Source of the DNA: Leishmania donovani
Taxonomy: Eukaryota > Euglenozoa > Kinetoplastea > Trypanosomatida > Trypanosomatidae
Length of the DNA stretch: 64,000 bases
Assembly: GCF_000227135.1 (NCBI RefSeq)
Contig: NC_018263.1
Location: 1,703,367-1,767,366 of the forward strand
Direction of reading: 5' to 3'
The translations under genes and the position numbers were made by a program. Position 1 is the first letter of the stretch; every line of letters begins with the position of its first letter. Positions 1 through 10,334 of the stretch are shown here, piece after piece. The notes under the pieces are model-generated. The model was not told where the DNA came from. It worked only from the letters and a program-made list of their open reading frames with translations, and did no database searches.

Positions 1-908
1 GTGCGCGCGTGTGTATCGCGCGCTGTGCCACATGTGCCACGAACACGCAGATGACCCTGCTTTCAGCTTCTCCGCTGGACTCCGTGTTTTTTTTTTTCCG
101 CACCTTCTCACGCATCTTTGGAGAGCGCTAGCACCGCGTTTGCTGTTTACTCCTTAAGGTGACAGAGCCGGTGCACTGCCGGAGCACAGGTGTAGGATGC
201 GTTATGTGCGAGGATGGCATGCGCCCTGCACCTCACGCAGACCTCTGCAGTCGCCAAGGACCACTCATCCTTTGCTTTTCCGTCTTGTTCGTACGTGGAC
301 GGTGCTGTGCTGATCTCTCTCTCTCGTCCCGCGATTGTGCCTCTGCGCCCACCATGCTTACGGGCCCCAACCCGGCTGTCACCACATGCTCGTAATCGTA
401 CACGCATCTCATCCATATATCCTCGCGCTGATGTGTACGTTGAGTTGCAAAGTCCGCAAGGATACCGCTTCTACGCGCCGTCATCAGACTACATATCTGG
501 CGCCGACCACGGAAAGGGGGGAGCAAGCTTCTCACTGGCCATCACAACATAAGCGTGTCACATGTTTTTTTTTTTTTGCGCAGCATTTTATCTTTGCGTG
601 CGCCTCCGCTTGTGCCAGATCCGTCCGTGGCGCCCTTTTTTCTTACTGGCCGGAAAGGCTAACACGGAGAAGAGGGTCGATCGCATAGAGACAGTGACGA
701 TTGGCAACTGCCAGCGAGTGGCTCTTCTCCTCGTAGCGCTTTCTGAATCGGCTTTCGAGCTATCGTGAGGAGGAGCGCACAAAGAGGGCCGTTTTCATTT
801 TGTTTAGCTCGCACGAAGCGCGGAGCTTCACCCCCCCTCCTCCCTTCCCGCTCGGGTGGTCGCCATTGCGGTAGTTTTACTTGACGCTGTTTCTTAGGTA
901 GCGTTACG
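1..908. other. Gene-free spacer before the first gene
   Basis: No convincing coding sequence on either strand. It holds poly-T runs (about 89-99 and 564-576), a C/T-rich tract at about 829-855 and two AG candidates before the first ATG. It probably contains the 3' UTR of a gene outside the window and the 5' UTR of the next one. Confidence 0.6.
896..897 (+). promoter_or_regulatory. Candidate spliced-leader acceptor (AG)
   Basis: TTTCTTAG lies 11 bases upstream of the ATG at 909. The AG at 872-873, just after the C/T tract at 829-855, is an equally good alternative. Confidence 0.3.
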
Positions 909-2564
909 ATGAGCAGCTACGACGCTATGAGTGCGGTGAGCAGCAACGGCGCTGCAGTGCCGGAGATCAACTTGCACCCGAGGCTAATGACCTACCGGCC
1001 CGACAGTGACTCGTACACCAGCTCGGCACGTCAGACGCCTCGTAGCTCCCGGGCGGTCCCCACGAACGCGGAACTGGCATACGCGGGAGTAACGGCGCAA
1101 GACGGCGTCGTGCAGCAGCTTTCTTCGCGCAGTGAGGAGAGAGGGTCGCTGGCTGGGCCCCGCGAAGTGTCGGCGCAGAGTAACTCTGGTCACCGGGTCT
1201 TGAGGGCGATCACAGCGTGCGGGCCGATTGACGAGCCATTGCAGTTTAGCCAACCACAGCAGCGCCGCGCCGTCCGTGACACCCCTCGCGAGCAGCAACC
1301 GCAGCAGCACCAGTCTCAGCTGACGCGCAACATATCGCACGGTGTCGTGACTCGAAACCCAACCGGAGCCGTCAGCTCACGCGAGCCGATCCGCCCTGGC
1401 CGCAGCAGCCGCAGCTCCACCCCGCGGATCCCATCGAAGTACAACGACCCGTACGCGCACGTCACCTCCGTCGTGCAGGAGTACCGCCAAAGCCGCATCA
1501 GTGCCCTGGAGGCGCAGTACAGGGTGGTGCGCACTCACTCTAACACATCCATTTCACAGGGTTATGATACAAGGCAGAGTCAGAGCGCGTCGCCGCGCTC
1601 GGCGGAGGCGAGGCATAACGCCTCAGCACACAGGCGGCCATCTGCGCGTCCCAGAGATGAATCGCGGCGGGTGTCTTCCGCGTCGTCTCGCACTCGGCAG
1701 AACTCTCCGCTGCCGCGGGCGATGGAGGAAGAGTACCTGCGTGGTGGTGTGCCGCGCGCCGCCCTCGACGCTCCGCACATTCGCTACGCTGAGGCACTGC
1801 AAAACATGTACAACTACTCCTCCTCTGCCCAGCGCCTCGCGTGCATGTCTTCTATGTCGAGCAACATGACGACCGAGTACGTGCCAGATGTGGCAAGGAG
1901 GATACCAGACCGTTTCAAATACGTTCCACCCACGGAGGAGGAGCGGCGCCACCATCGCGAGGCGACTCTGCGCGCCCTCGAGGAATGGCGTAGGCGGCAG
2001 TGGGCCGGGCAGAATGCAAGCTGCGACGAGGACATGGCTGCCGGCGGCGCCGCGGTTGAACCGCGCAACCGAAATCTAGCCAAAAACCAGGCTGGCACCC
2101 GCTCTCAGCAACCGCAGCCGGCTCGCTGGGCACCTTCCGCATCATACGCGCCACGGGAGTCGCAGCTGCAGCAGGCTAGCCACGAGAAGGCGGCGGCTTG
2201 GGCTCTGCAGAAGGAATTTGGCAACACTTCGGACTCTTTCTCTGGCCAAACAAGGGACTCTTTCACACCCTCTAAGAAGCACAGCGCAAAGAAGGCGAGC
2301 AAGATCAGGGGTGCGGCCGAGCAGCACGATGACTACTCCACGAACGAGGGCGCAGGAGAGTGGGAGCGACTGCAATCATCTGTGGGAAAGCGGTCCGGCA
2401 CGCCGATTAGCCGCCGTCAGAACGGCGCTGGCTCGCGAGCCTCGTCGCGCAAGGGTCGCAAGTCCCCACCGGAGTCAGCGCGTCTCGAAGACGGCATGAA
2501 GCTGAACTCCTTCCGCCAAAAGTTGCTGTTTGACATAGTTGCCCCTACCGTGTCCATCGCATAG
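909..2564 (+). CDS. Unrecognised basic, Ser/Gln/Arg-rich protein (551 aa)
   Basis: I do not recognise a family. The frame starts with ATG shortly after a candidate splice acceptor, and its codons are GC-rich at third positions as in the neighbouring real genes. The protein is rich in Ser, Arg and Gln with long stretches that look disordered. One more ordered, charged segment at about residues 340-366 (many Glu, Arg and Trp, ending in EEWRRRQWAG) could be a short helix or coiled coil. No signal peptide or membrane segment is visible. A cytoskeletal or scaffold role would be typical for such trypanosomatid proteins, but nothing here shows it. Confidence 0.8.
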   Translation: MSSYDAMSAVSSNGAAVPEINLHPRLMTYRPDSDSYTSSARQTPRSSRAVPTNAELAYAGVTAQDGVVQQLSSRSEERGSLAGPREVSAQSNSGHRVLRAITACGPIDEPLQFSQPQQRRAVRDTPREQQPQQHQSQLTRNISHGVVTRNPTGAVSSREPIRPGRSSRSSTPRIPSKYNDPYAHVTSVVQEYRQSRISALEAQYRVVRTHSNTSISQGYDTRQSQSASPRSAEARHNASAHRRPSARPRDESRRVSSASSRTRQNSPLPRAMEEEYLRGGVPRAALDAPHIRYAEALQNMYNYSSSAQRLACMSSMSSNMTTEYVPDVARRIPDRFKYVPPTEEERRHHREATLRALEEWRRRQWAGQNASCDEDMAAGGAAVEPRNRNLAKNQAGTRSQQPQPARWAPSASYAPRESQLQQASHEKAAAWALQKEFGNTSDSFSGQTRDSFTPSKKHSAKKASKIRGAAEQHDDYSTNEGAGEWERLQSSVGKRSGTPISRRQNGAGSRASSRKGRKSPPESARLEDGMKLNSFRQKLLFDIVAPTVSIA

Positions 2565-4037
2565 AATCTAACCAGAGCTACTCGTGAAGCCTTTGCACAG
2601 AGAAGGCTGGCACGGCACGTAGCAGATGACGATGACAGGGGGAGGAGACAGCGCCTGCGTGGTGGAGTAAATGTATGCTTGTGTGTGTCTGTTTAGAGTG
2701 GTACACTTACTTTGCTCTTTGGCCGCGTTGGCTGCCTCCCACGTGTGCAGACCGCGAAGGCAGCGACTTAGGGATCTATGCGCCTGCATACTCGTGTGCA
2801 GATGTGTTTGCGTGCGTGTTTGTGTGTGTGCCGTTTATTCGGTTCTTTTTTTTTTCTTCGCCAGCTCAGCTTTGTGCGGCATCGGCTGCTTACGTCGTTG
2901 TGTGGGTTTCCTTTCCTTCTGTGAAAGGATTGCTGTGGTGGTCTCCGTTGACCCCTCCCCCCACTTCCCACCCTTTCCCTCTCCTGTGCGTTGCTGCCAT
3001 CGTCTTGCTTGCTTTTCCTCGTCAATCATTGTCCACACGTCTCATGACAGCCTCGCGGCTGTCTTCTCACGCAACTCTGTTTTTTTTTTTTTCTTTCGTC
3101 ATATGCCTGTTCTGTACTGTTGTTTCGCCATACAGTGACACTTCCGTGGGTGAAAAAAATGAAAGGCGGGGGCGTCGAGGCACCTGTGCGCACAGAGCCC
3201 GCACCTGCGTCGTTGGCTCGCGGATGCCATCGGCAAAGGATGCCTAAAAAGTTGTCCTGGCGACGTGCATCATCCCTGTCTGTGCCACAGCGAGGGTGCA
3301 GGTGGCCTCGGCGAGGAAGAATGAAGAACAGCGAAGAAAACAACGCTCTCTTCTGCCTCTGCTATAGGTCGCCAAACGACACTGGTGAATGCCCATCTCG
3401 TCACACGCTGTCTCATCGCCCGGGGACGATGCGCTTGGCAAGACCTGCATCTCGTCCACTCCTCGCGGCGAGATTCAGTATGCGACAATAAAGCCGCCGA
3501 ATGTTTTTTTCGTAGCTCGCCATCTCTTTCTCTTACCTCGCCATCGCTTTCTCTCCAGCTCGTCGACTGCTCCCAACCCCACACGAAGGGAGTTATCTCC
3601 ACCAGAGTTAGTCGCACTGCGCGCGTCACCGCGGCCAGAGAAGAGAGAGCGAAGCGTTTTTGTGCCGCTGCGCCCTGAGAGGAATCATAAACTTCTCTTC
3701 TCTTGAAGGTCACGCCACCTGGCGTGCAGGTCACATAGGGTTTTCGGAGGCTTACGAAGGGAAAAGCCTATGCGTGTGCATGTCTGGCCCTGTCACGCTC
3801 TCTAATCGAAGGGAACTGGCAGAGCTCATAGCGAGGGTAGCTTAGTGTCACTTTTTTTGTATATCTAGTTGCTGGTTTTGGCGGAGGGGAGGGGCGTCGT
3901 CCTGGAAACATCCCACGGCGGTTTGTGATCTGCACAGATACCAGCAGAGGAAAGGACGGCGGCAGCTGCCATTCGCGCCGCGGCCGTTCAAGCGCTGGCC
4001 TTGTACTGTGGCCGCTATCGCACGCTTGTCATCTTGG
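2565..4037. other. Intergenic spacer
   Basis: About 1.5 kb with poly-T tracts near 2845-2855, 3080-3092 and 3850-3858, C/T-rich stretches at 2955-2990 and 3525-3560, and short unconvincing frames. The segment at about 3150-3490 is less pyrimidine-biased but I cannot assign it. Confidence 0.6.
3867..3868 (+). promoter_or_regulatory. Candidate spliced-leader acceptor (AG)
   Basis: First AG after the T-rich tract at 3851-3866. It would give a 5' UTR of about 169 bases for the gene starting at 4038. Confidence 0.3.
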
Positions 4038-6707
4038 ATGAGACCCGTCGCTGCTTCGGCGTGCTTGTACATGGACGACTCGCGTGGATCAGCTCTGTTT
4101 CCGCAACCGAGCACACCTGAGCCGCAGCGCTTCCAATTCCGAAGCCTGCGGTGGTGCCCGGAGGCACAGACGCCAACGGCCCAGCGTAACGGATCTGTGC
4201 CCTATGCAGCGGAGGAGGTGGCCTATATGTATGCTGACGAGGAGGGTGTGCCGCATGCGCAGCGCTCCAACGTAGGGCATCTCACGCGGTCGCAGCCGCA
4301 GGATGACAGCGCTAGTCCTTGCACACCGCGAACGGTGTGTCAGCCTCGGACGAGGCAGCGCGCGGAGCTAGCGAGCGCGCATCCCTTTTCCGCCTCACTG
4401 CGCACCGCCCATGCGTCCGCTGCTCCCCTGCAGCAGTCGCCGTGCTCATTCATGCCATCCATCGCGGATGCTCCCGTGGTGCGTCGCACTCGGTCTCTCT
4501 CGTGTCCAAGTGCCGATCGATCCGTTGCACCAGCTCGCTGTTCAGTCGGGTACGGCACCAGCAGTGGAGTAGCAGGGCAAAACATTGGCCGACACACTAC
4601 CGTATTGAGTGCTGTGCCACCCGCCGGTGTGAATATGTGTGGCTCGCCGTCCGCTGTTTCCGCTGCATGCTCGACAGTGCCGTTACACTCGGCGTTGTCT
4701 ACGACAGCGCACTCGATGGCGAACGAGCAAGGCCGTGCGCTTCCGGAGCGCCACGACGGCGTTGATCTGCCCGCTTGCGGAAGCAACGACGGCTTTTTCG
4801 CGCACACGTACACCACGCAGCCGTGTGCCACCTCCGCCTCCGTCCCACGGCTCACGCGTCTTTCGCTCTCCTCCAGCGGGCACAGCCCTGCTGTGCCGAC
4901 GAACTGGTCTATTGGCCGCCCGACCACGCTGCGTTGCCGCGACACGGACTCTGATGTGCACTGTGATTGGGGCGCCATTCAAGGGGAGGATGAGGCGGAG
5001 AAGAAGTCGTTGATCGGTTGTGCGACGCAAGTCTGGCGCGTCTCTGCCGAGGTGCGGATGCCGCTGCAGTGTTCCCATGGCACAGAGGCGAAAGAGGAGG
5101 AGACGTTGCTCGGCGACCCGACCTCGCATGGTGGTGACTACCTGACAAACGGCAGGGACGTATTTGCGTCCTCGCCACCGATTGCGTGGCAGCCAGCACC
5201 GCTCCCGGCGTCTTTTGCGGCCTCCCAGCTCGACCTTTCCGGCTGCGGCCAGGACAACGCTGTGCTGCTGAGCGGTGTACCTGTGGCGAGCGCCGAAGAG
5301 GAAGCCCACAATGAAAGCCGCGAGGTGACGCGATCGAACGCGATACCGACAACCGGAGACATTGCGGCCACGAAATCGAACGGTTCCTTTGCCGGCTTGG
5401 AGGCTGCACCGCGCAAGGGCTATGCCCGATCCAACAGCGGCACGCCTCCGCGAAGCGATCTCGGTTCTCCGAACAACGCGGCAAACCTGAAAGCGCAAGG
5501 TCGCGCCGCTAATGGAGCGTCTGCAGGTGTCGAACTCGCGTCCCGCGCAGCAGCTTCGGAGACTAACTCTCACCACTTCGGGGCATCTCTGTGTGCCAAC
5601 ATCGGCAGCGGCTGCAGTGCCCGCTTGGGAATAGCTGCGGAGTGGCGAGACCACATGTGTACCGCCACCCCGCAGGGACGGGGCGTGTGGGTGGATGCGC
5701 CGGCACAGCTGCGTGGGTCCGAATACCCCCCCTCCACAACAACGGCTGAGGCGGTTGCCGCGCGGCTGGCGCACATCTCTATCCACACCTCTCCTACCCC
5801 AAAGCGACTGGCGTTTGAAGAGGAGGAGCTTGCCGAGAGGGTCAGCGGTGGCGGCTCGCCGACGCTGATCCCTGCGGTGCGCATTGTTGTGGACGGCGCT
5901 GCTCGACGGCGCGCTTGCAACGACGCTTCAGCTGCTCAAGGTGGTGGTGGCTCTACTGAAGTCGGCCTCCTGGGTAAAGGCGCCGGGGGCCTGGGCAGCA
6001 GCGGCATGCGGTGGGCGTCGGCGTTTGGCGATAGTGGCCATCGTGAGCTGTGTAGCAGTCACATCCCCAGCGGGCTGCAGCTGCTCCGCTCCCGAAAACG
6101 TTGCCTTGCCGAAATGCAAGCGACAGACACGCAGGAAAGGCATGCCGACACGCTGGTTACCGTAGGTATCAACGACGCACACGATGCAAGTTATCTTGTA
6201 CCCGATAGGGTCGGTTCTATGAGCTTAGCGACTCCTTTTGAGAACCTAGAGGAGGAGGGTGGCGACGGCGACGAGGAGGCAGTGAAGAGGCAGAGGCGCG
6301 AGGAGCAGCGTCGCACGCGACTGCAGCATCTTCTCCCGGCTTCGCTAAACACGATGGATGACCTCATTCCATCTCCGGCGCGAGCTCTTGGGACGGGAGT
6401 TGCTCCCTGTTCATTTCTACTCTCCTCGCGCATGTGTAGCGCCGTGCACGGGATTCAGTCGGCGCAGGATCAGCAGCATCAACAAGACCGCACCCGAAAC
6501 GACGATCCGGTTTCGTGGAGTCAGATGAGCAGCATCAGCTACGTGACGCCGGCGTCGCAGAGCACGTCGATGGGCCTTTGGGGGATGTCAAGCACACTCT
6601 CTCAAGACCACCACGGCGGCGCAGTGGTGTGTTCCGTCGGCTCCGGCTCGCAGGTGTTGACACCGCTCCCAACAAATGTGACGCCGCAGCCATCACGCAA
6701 ACCGTAG
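4038..6707 (+). CDS. Unrecognised low-complexity protein (889 aa)
   Basis: No family recognised. The open frame extends upstream to a GTG at 4008. I chose the first ATG at 4038; a second ATG at 4071 is possible. The protein is rich in Ser, Ala, Thr and Pro and appears largely disordered. It carries short acidic patches, for example FEEEELAER (about residues 594-602) and NLEEEGGDGDEEAVKRQRREEQ (about residues 735-756), the latter followed by a basic stretch that could act as a nuclear signal. No membrane segment or catalytic motif is visible. Codon use is like that of its neighbours, which supports it as a real gene. Confidence 0.78.
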   Translation: MRPVAASACLYMDDSRGSALFPQPSTPEPQRFQFRSLRWCPEAQTPTAQRNGSVPYAAEEVAYMYADEEGVPHAQRSNVGHLTRSQPQDDSASPCTPRTVCQPRTRQRAELASAHPFSASLRTAHASAAPLQQSPCSFMPSIADAPVVRRTRSLSCPSADRSVAPARCSVGYGTSSGVAGQNIGRHTTVLSAVPPAGVNMCGSPSAVSAACSTVPLHSALSTTAHSMANEQGRALPERHDGVDLPACGSNDGFFAHTYTTQPCATSASVPRLTRLSLSSSGHSPAVPTNWSIGRPTTLRCRDTDSDVHCDWGAIQGEDEAEKKSLIGCATQVWRVSAEVRMPLQCSHGTEAKEEETLLGDPTSHGGDYLTNGRDVFASSPPIAWQPAPLPASFAASQLDLSGCGQDNAVLLSGVPVASAEEEAHNESREVTRSNAIPTTGDIAATKSNGSFAGLEAAPRKGYARSNSGTPPRSDLGSPNNAANLKAQGRAANGASAGVELASRAAASETNSHHFGASLCANIGSGCSARLGIAAEWRDHMCTATPQGRGVWVDAPAQLRGSEYPPSTTTAEAVAARLAHISIHTSPTPKRLAFEEEELAERVSGGGSPTLIPAVRIVVDGAARRRACNDASAAQGGGGSTEVGLLGKGAGGLGSSGMRWASAFGDSGHRELCSSHIPSGLQLLRSRKRCLAEMQATDTQERHADTLVTVGINDAHDASYLVPDRVGSMSLATPFENLEEEGGDGDEEAVKRQRREEQRRTRLQHLLPASLNTMDDLIPSPARALGTGVAPCSFLLSSRMCSAVHGIQSAQDQQHQQDRTRNDDPVSWSQMSSISYVTPASQSTSMGLWGMSSTLSQDHHGGAVVCSVGSGSQVLTPLPTNVTPQPSRKP

Positions 6708-9104
6708 AGAGAGTTGTTTGCCTCTTCACCAACACCAGCAGCGCGCTCGAGAGTTGTCTTGCACTTACTCGTGCGCATCCCTCGGCCACAGGCTCATGTC
6801 GGCGTGTCTCTCACTCTCTCACAGCCACTTTCGCTTTTGTTGTATGTATATATATATATGTATGTGTGTGTGCGTGTGTGCCAGGGTGCCGCTTCCTTTC
6901 GCTCTTTTTTTTTTACATTGCGTGTCTCTCTCCATAGGTGCAGGCTGGCCCCTGATCAGCCCCTTCTCCCCCTCTTCCCACGCCCAGTGCGTCTGAACGC
7001 CGTTGTGCAGTGGACTGGCGCTTTCCGCGCCGCAGTTGCGTTCCGTCTTCTCACCTTATTACTACTTTCTTTAGCGTATTCTCACGTCATCTTTACTTCA
7101 CCACCACCTCGCCTCTCCTCCTTTGAATACTTTGCCCTCTCCCTCTGAGCTGACCTAGATTGTGTGTTCCCTTTCGAAAGCCGCCTCTGTCTCCCACCCA
7201 ACCCCCACACTCCTCTTCGTGTTCTCTTTCTTGTGCTTTCAGCGCCGAGGCAACGGAACGGCCGCAAATGACGACAGCGAGGAAGAAAGACGAATGACCC
7301 TTGTGGGCACCCACGCAGTCCTCTCCTCTCGTTCTCTCTGCCCACTCCCCTTCCAGTTATTCGCCTTCGTCAGCGTGATGTTTCCTCTCACGCTGCGCTT
7401 CTCTTCCTTTTTGTTGTTCTGCCCTTCTCCATTGCTACATTTTTTCTGTGTTCCCCTGCACTCGTTAGATCAGTGAGCGCACCGCGCGCCCCCCTCCCTC
7501 CCCCCAGCATCGGCGGCTTTGCCTGCTTCTCACCCATGTCGTGGAACTCAGCAAGTGCCGACACCCCTCTCGTCTCCCTCCCGCCACACGGATACATCAA
7601 GGCCCTACCTTGCCGTTCATTTATGTCAAGGAGTGTGTAAACGACCTTGTGTTTGTGTATCGCGCTTGTCTTGATGGCCGTTTCTTTACTGTGTTGCCGC
7701 GCCCTGGCTGTGCGTTTGCTAGATTTCGGTTCTCGTGAGACCCACAGTCCCGGCGTCTCTTTTCACCCTGTAGATTCCACACGCAACTCTTGTCGTGCTG
7801 TGTGTGTGCGTGTGTGCTTTCCGTTTGGTAGATTGTAGTAGATGCTCACGATTCACTCGCGTGTTGGTGCTTGCTTGTTTTGTGTTGTTCTTTGTACACC
7901 GAATCACCGAAGTATGGTCTTTCTTTTTTGTGATGTGCGCATCGGCAGATGACAGGAAGGGCCTGCCCCCTTCCCCTCACTACCCCCCTCCCCCCTCACC
8001 ACCACCACCACCACGGAGAAACCCGCTTTTACGTTTTATTCTTTTCCGTCCGCAGAAGAATTCTCCACACCCCACGTCCGAAGAATCAAATAGTCGAAAA
8101 CAAGTTGTGCGCAGTTTGCAGAACTGCAGCAGCGCGACCCTATCACGAACTGTGTTGCAGCAGCGGTGAGCGAAAGGGATCCGAGGTGCCTGCCTCTCAG
8201 TGCTTGTGCTGTCGCGTTGTATCACTCGCGGCCGGTGCAGGCACCCTGCTTTTTGCGGGGCGCGAAACGGGGCGGAAACCCCCCAGACAAGATTCATCTC
8301 TTGGACTTCATAACACACACACACACACACACACGCACACATTTAGTTGTTGAAACTTCTGACGCGGCTCTCTTGCCAGGGTGCACCGCAACGGATGGTG
8401 CAAGAGTATTATGCGACCGGCAGGACTGCCATTCCGTCATGTGGCCCCTTTGTTGTGGTTCTACCGTGCTGGAGCGGGGAAGGGGCTGTTGACACTTTTT
8501 GCCCACACCGTACTCTACTCTCCATCACATCGCACCACTCATCATCTCGTCTATTGAACTTCCATTGTGTGTGTGTGTGTGCCGAACAACCCGGCGGCAC
8601 CCGCCTGCACGTCCACAAAACTCAAATGCATGCTCATCTACTCACACATGCAAGAATAAGGAGAACGCTGTATTATCTTTTCCCCCCTCTCATCGAGTTT
8701 GCGCTTTTCTCTCTCCCGCTCACCGTCGTTGTTCACATCACCACATCCTTTGCCGCTGTGTGCGCATCTCTGTGTGACTGCGCGCAGCTTTCGAGGAACG
8801 TCATCCGCAGCACACAGACCGGCTTTGTTTTCTCTTCCACGGCGCTCTTCTCATCTATCAAAACGCGCACGCGCATTCATACAAAGTTGCGTCTTGTTAG
8901 GCATTCCGCTGTCGCACCTGTGAACCGACAAGTAGCCGTGCGCGCCGTCGATTCGCCGGCTTGTCGCTCGCCAGATATCAGCACTCAGCAGCTACTTAGT
9001 GTTTTTCTTTTGGAGGATTTTCTGGTAGACCGGCATCATTTTTGCTCCATCTTGGCTGTGCTCTCGTTTCCTTGCCGCCAACACTCCCCCGCAAACATCC
9101 AGCC
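6708..9104. other. Long pyrimidine-rich intergenic spacer
   Basis: 2.4 kb with no supported gene. It contains a TA/TG repeat near 6845-6880, C/T-rich stretches around 7080-7500 and 7960-8010, an (AC)11 microsatellite at 8313-8334, and a TG run at about 8568-8582. Open frames here are composed mainly of Ser, Leu, Phe, Cys and Pro, as expected from C/T-rich noncoding DNA. Confidence 0.6.
8313..8334. repeat. (AC)11 microsatellite
   Basis: Uninterrupted AC dinucleotide repeat of 22 bases, followed by GCACAC. It lies in the spacer upstream of RPT6. Confidence 0.95.
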
Positions 9105-10334
9105 ATGCTCGCTGACGTTGCCGCGCCGTCGTCGTCGTCAACGGCGCCGGGGAGCAACACCGCCGTCTCTGACTACTTTCTTCAAAAGATCCACGAGCTG
9201 CGCGCGACGCAGAAGCGAACCCTCGACAATTTCGAGCGCCTCGAAGCCCAGCGCAATGACCTTAACCGCCGTGTCCGCCACCTCAAGGAGGAGGTGCAGA
9301 TGCTGCAGGAATCCGGCTCCCTGGTCGTGGACGTTGTCAGAGTAATGGGCAAGAACAAGGTGCTGGTGAAGGCCGGTTCTGGGCAGGGAAAGATGGTGGT
9401 GGATGTGGACAAGTCGGTGGACTTCAAGGACTTGACCCCCAACGCCCGCGTTGCCCTGCGCAGCGGCACCTCGGCAATCCACTACATTCTGCCCACGAAG
9501 GTCGACCCGCTCGTGTCTCTCATGAAGGTCGAGAAGGCTGGCAAAGAGTCGACCTATGACGAGATCGGCGGTCTGTCGCGCCAGGTGAAGGAGATCAAGG
9601 AAGTGATCGAGCTCCCCGTGAAGCACCCAAAGCTGTTCGAGGCTCTTGGCATTGAGCAGCCGAAGGGTGTGCTTCTGTATGGCCCGCCTGGCACCGGTAA
9701 GACGCTGCTTGCGCGCGCGGTGGCACACCACACCGACTGCACCTTTATCCGTGTCAGTGGCGCGGAGCTGGTGCAGAAGTACATCGGCGAGGGTGCCCGC
9801 ATGGTGCGTGAGTTGTTCGTTATGGCGCGTGAGCACAGCCCCTCAATCATTTTCATGGATGAAATCGACTCCATCGGCTCCTCGCGCTTGGAGTCGGGCG
9901 AGAACGGTGACAGCGAGGTGCAGCGTACCATGCTTGAGCTCCTGAACCAGTTGGATGGCTTTGAGGCCTCCAAAAACATCAAGGTGATTATGGCGACCAA
10001 CCGCATGGACATCCTTGACGAGGCGCTGCTGCGCCCTGGTCGCATCGACCGTAAGATTGAGTTTCCCGCCCCGGACGAAGCAGCCCGCTTTGAGATTCTC
10101 AAGATCCACTCGCGCAAGATGAATCTGACACGCGGCATTGACCTCAAGGACATTGCCAAGAAAACGTCCAACTGCTCTGGCGCCGAGCTGAAGGCGGTGT
10201 GCACCGAGGCAGGCATGTTTGCTCTACGCGAGCGCCGCGTGCACATCACGCACGAGGACTTTGTGCTCGCTGTTGCCAAGGTGATGCACAAGGACCAGGA
10301 CAAGAACGTGTCGTTGAAGAAGATGTGGAAGTAG
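9105..10334 (+). CDS. RPT6: 26S proteasome regulatory ATPase subunit RPT6 (PSMC5/SUG1)
   Basis: AAA+ ATPase of the 19S proteasome base, which unfolds ubiquitinated substrates and feeds them into the 20S core. The protein is 409 aa, close to the family length. Visible in order: an N-terminal coiled coil (about 15-65), an OB-like region, Walker A GPPGTGKT at 193-200, Walker B IIFMDEID at 248-255, and arginine-finger region LLRPGRIDRKIEF. The C-terminal end NVSLKKMWK closely resembles the end of human PSMC5, which separates RPT6 from the other five RPT paralogues. The frame is open upstream to 9042 without an ATG; the first ATG is at 9105. A final AG lies only two bases before it (9101-9102), so the real acceptor may be further upstream, near 9018. 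Confidence 0.96.
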   Translation: MLADVAAPSSSSTAPGSNTAVSDYFLQKIHELRATQKRTLDNFERLEAQRNDLNRRVRHLKEEVQMLQESGSLVVDVVRVMGKNKVLVKAGSGQGKMVVDVDKSVDFKDLTPNARVALRSGTSAIHYILPTKVDPLVSLMKVEKAGKESTYDEIGGLSRQVKEIKEVIELPVKHPKLFEALGIEQPKGVLLYGPPGTGKTLLARAVAHHTDCTFIRVSGAELVQKYIGEGARMVRELFVMAREHSPSIIFMDEIDSIGSSRLESGENGDSEVQRTMLELLNQLDGFEASKNIKVIMATNRMDILDEALLRPGRIDRKIEFPAPDEAARFEILKIHSRKMNLTRGIDLKDIAKKTSNCSGAELKAVCTEAGMFALRERRVHITHEDFVLAVAKVMHKDQDKNVSLKKMWK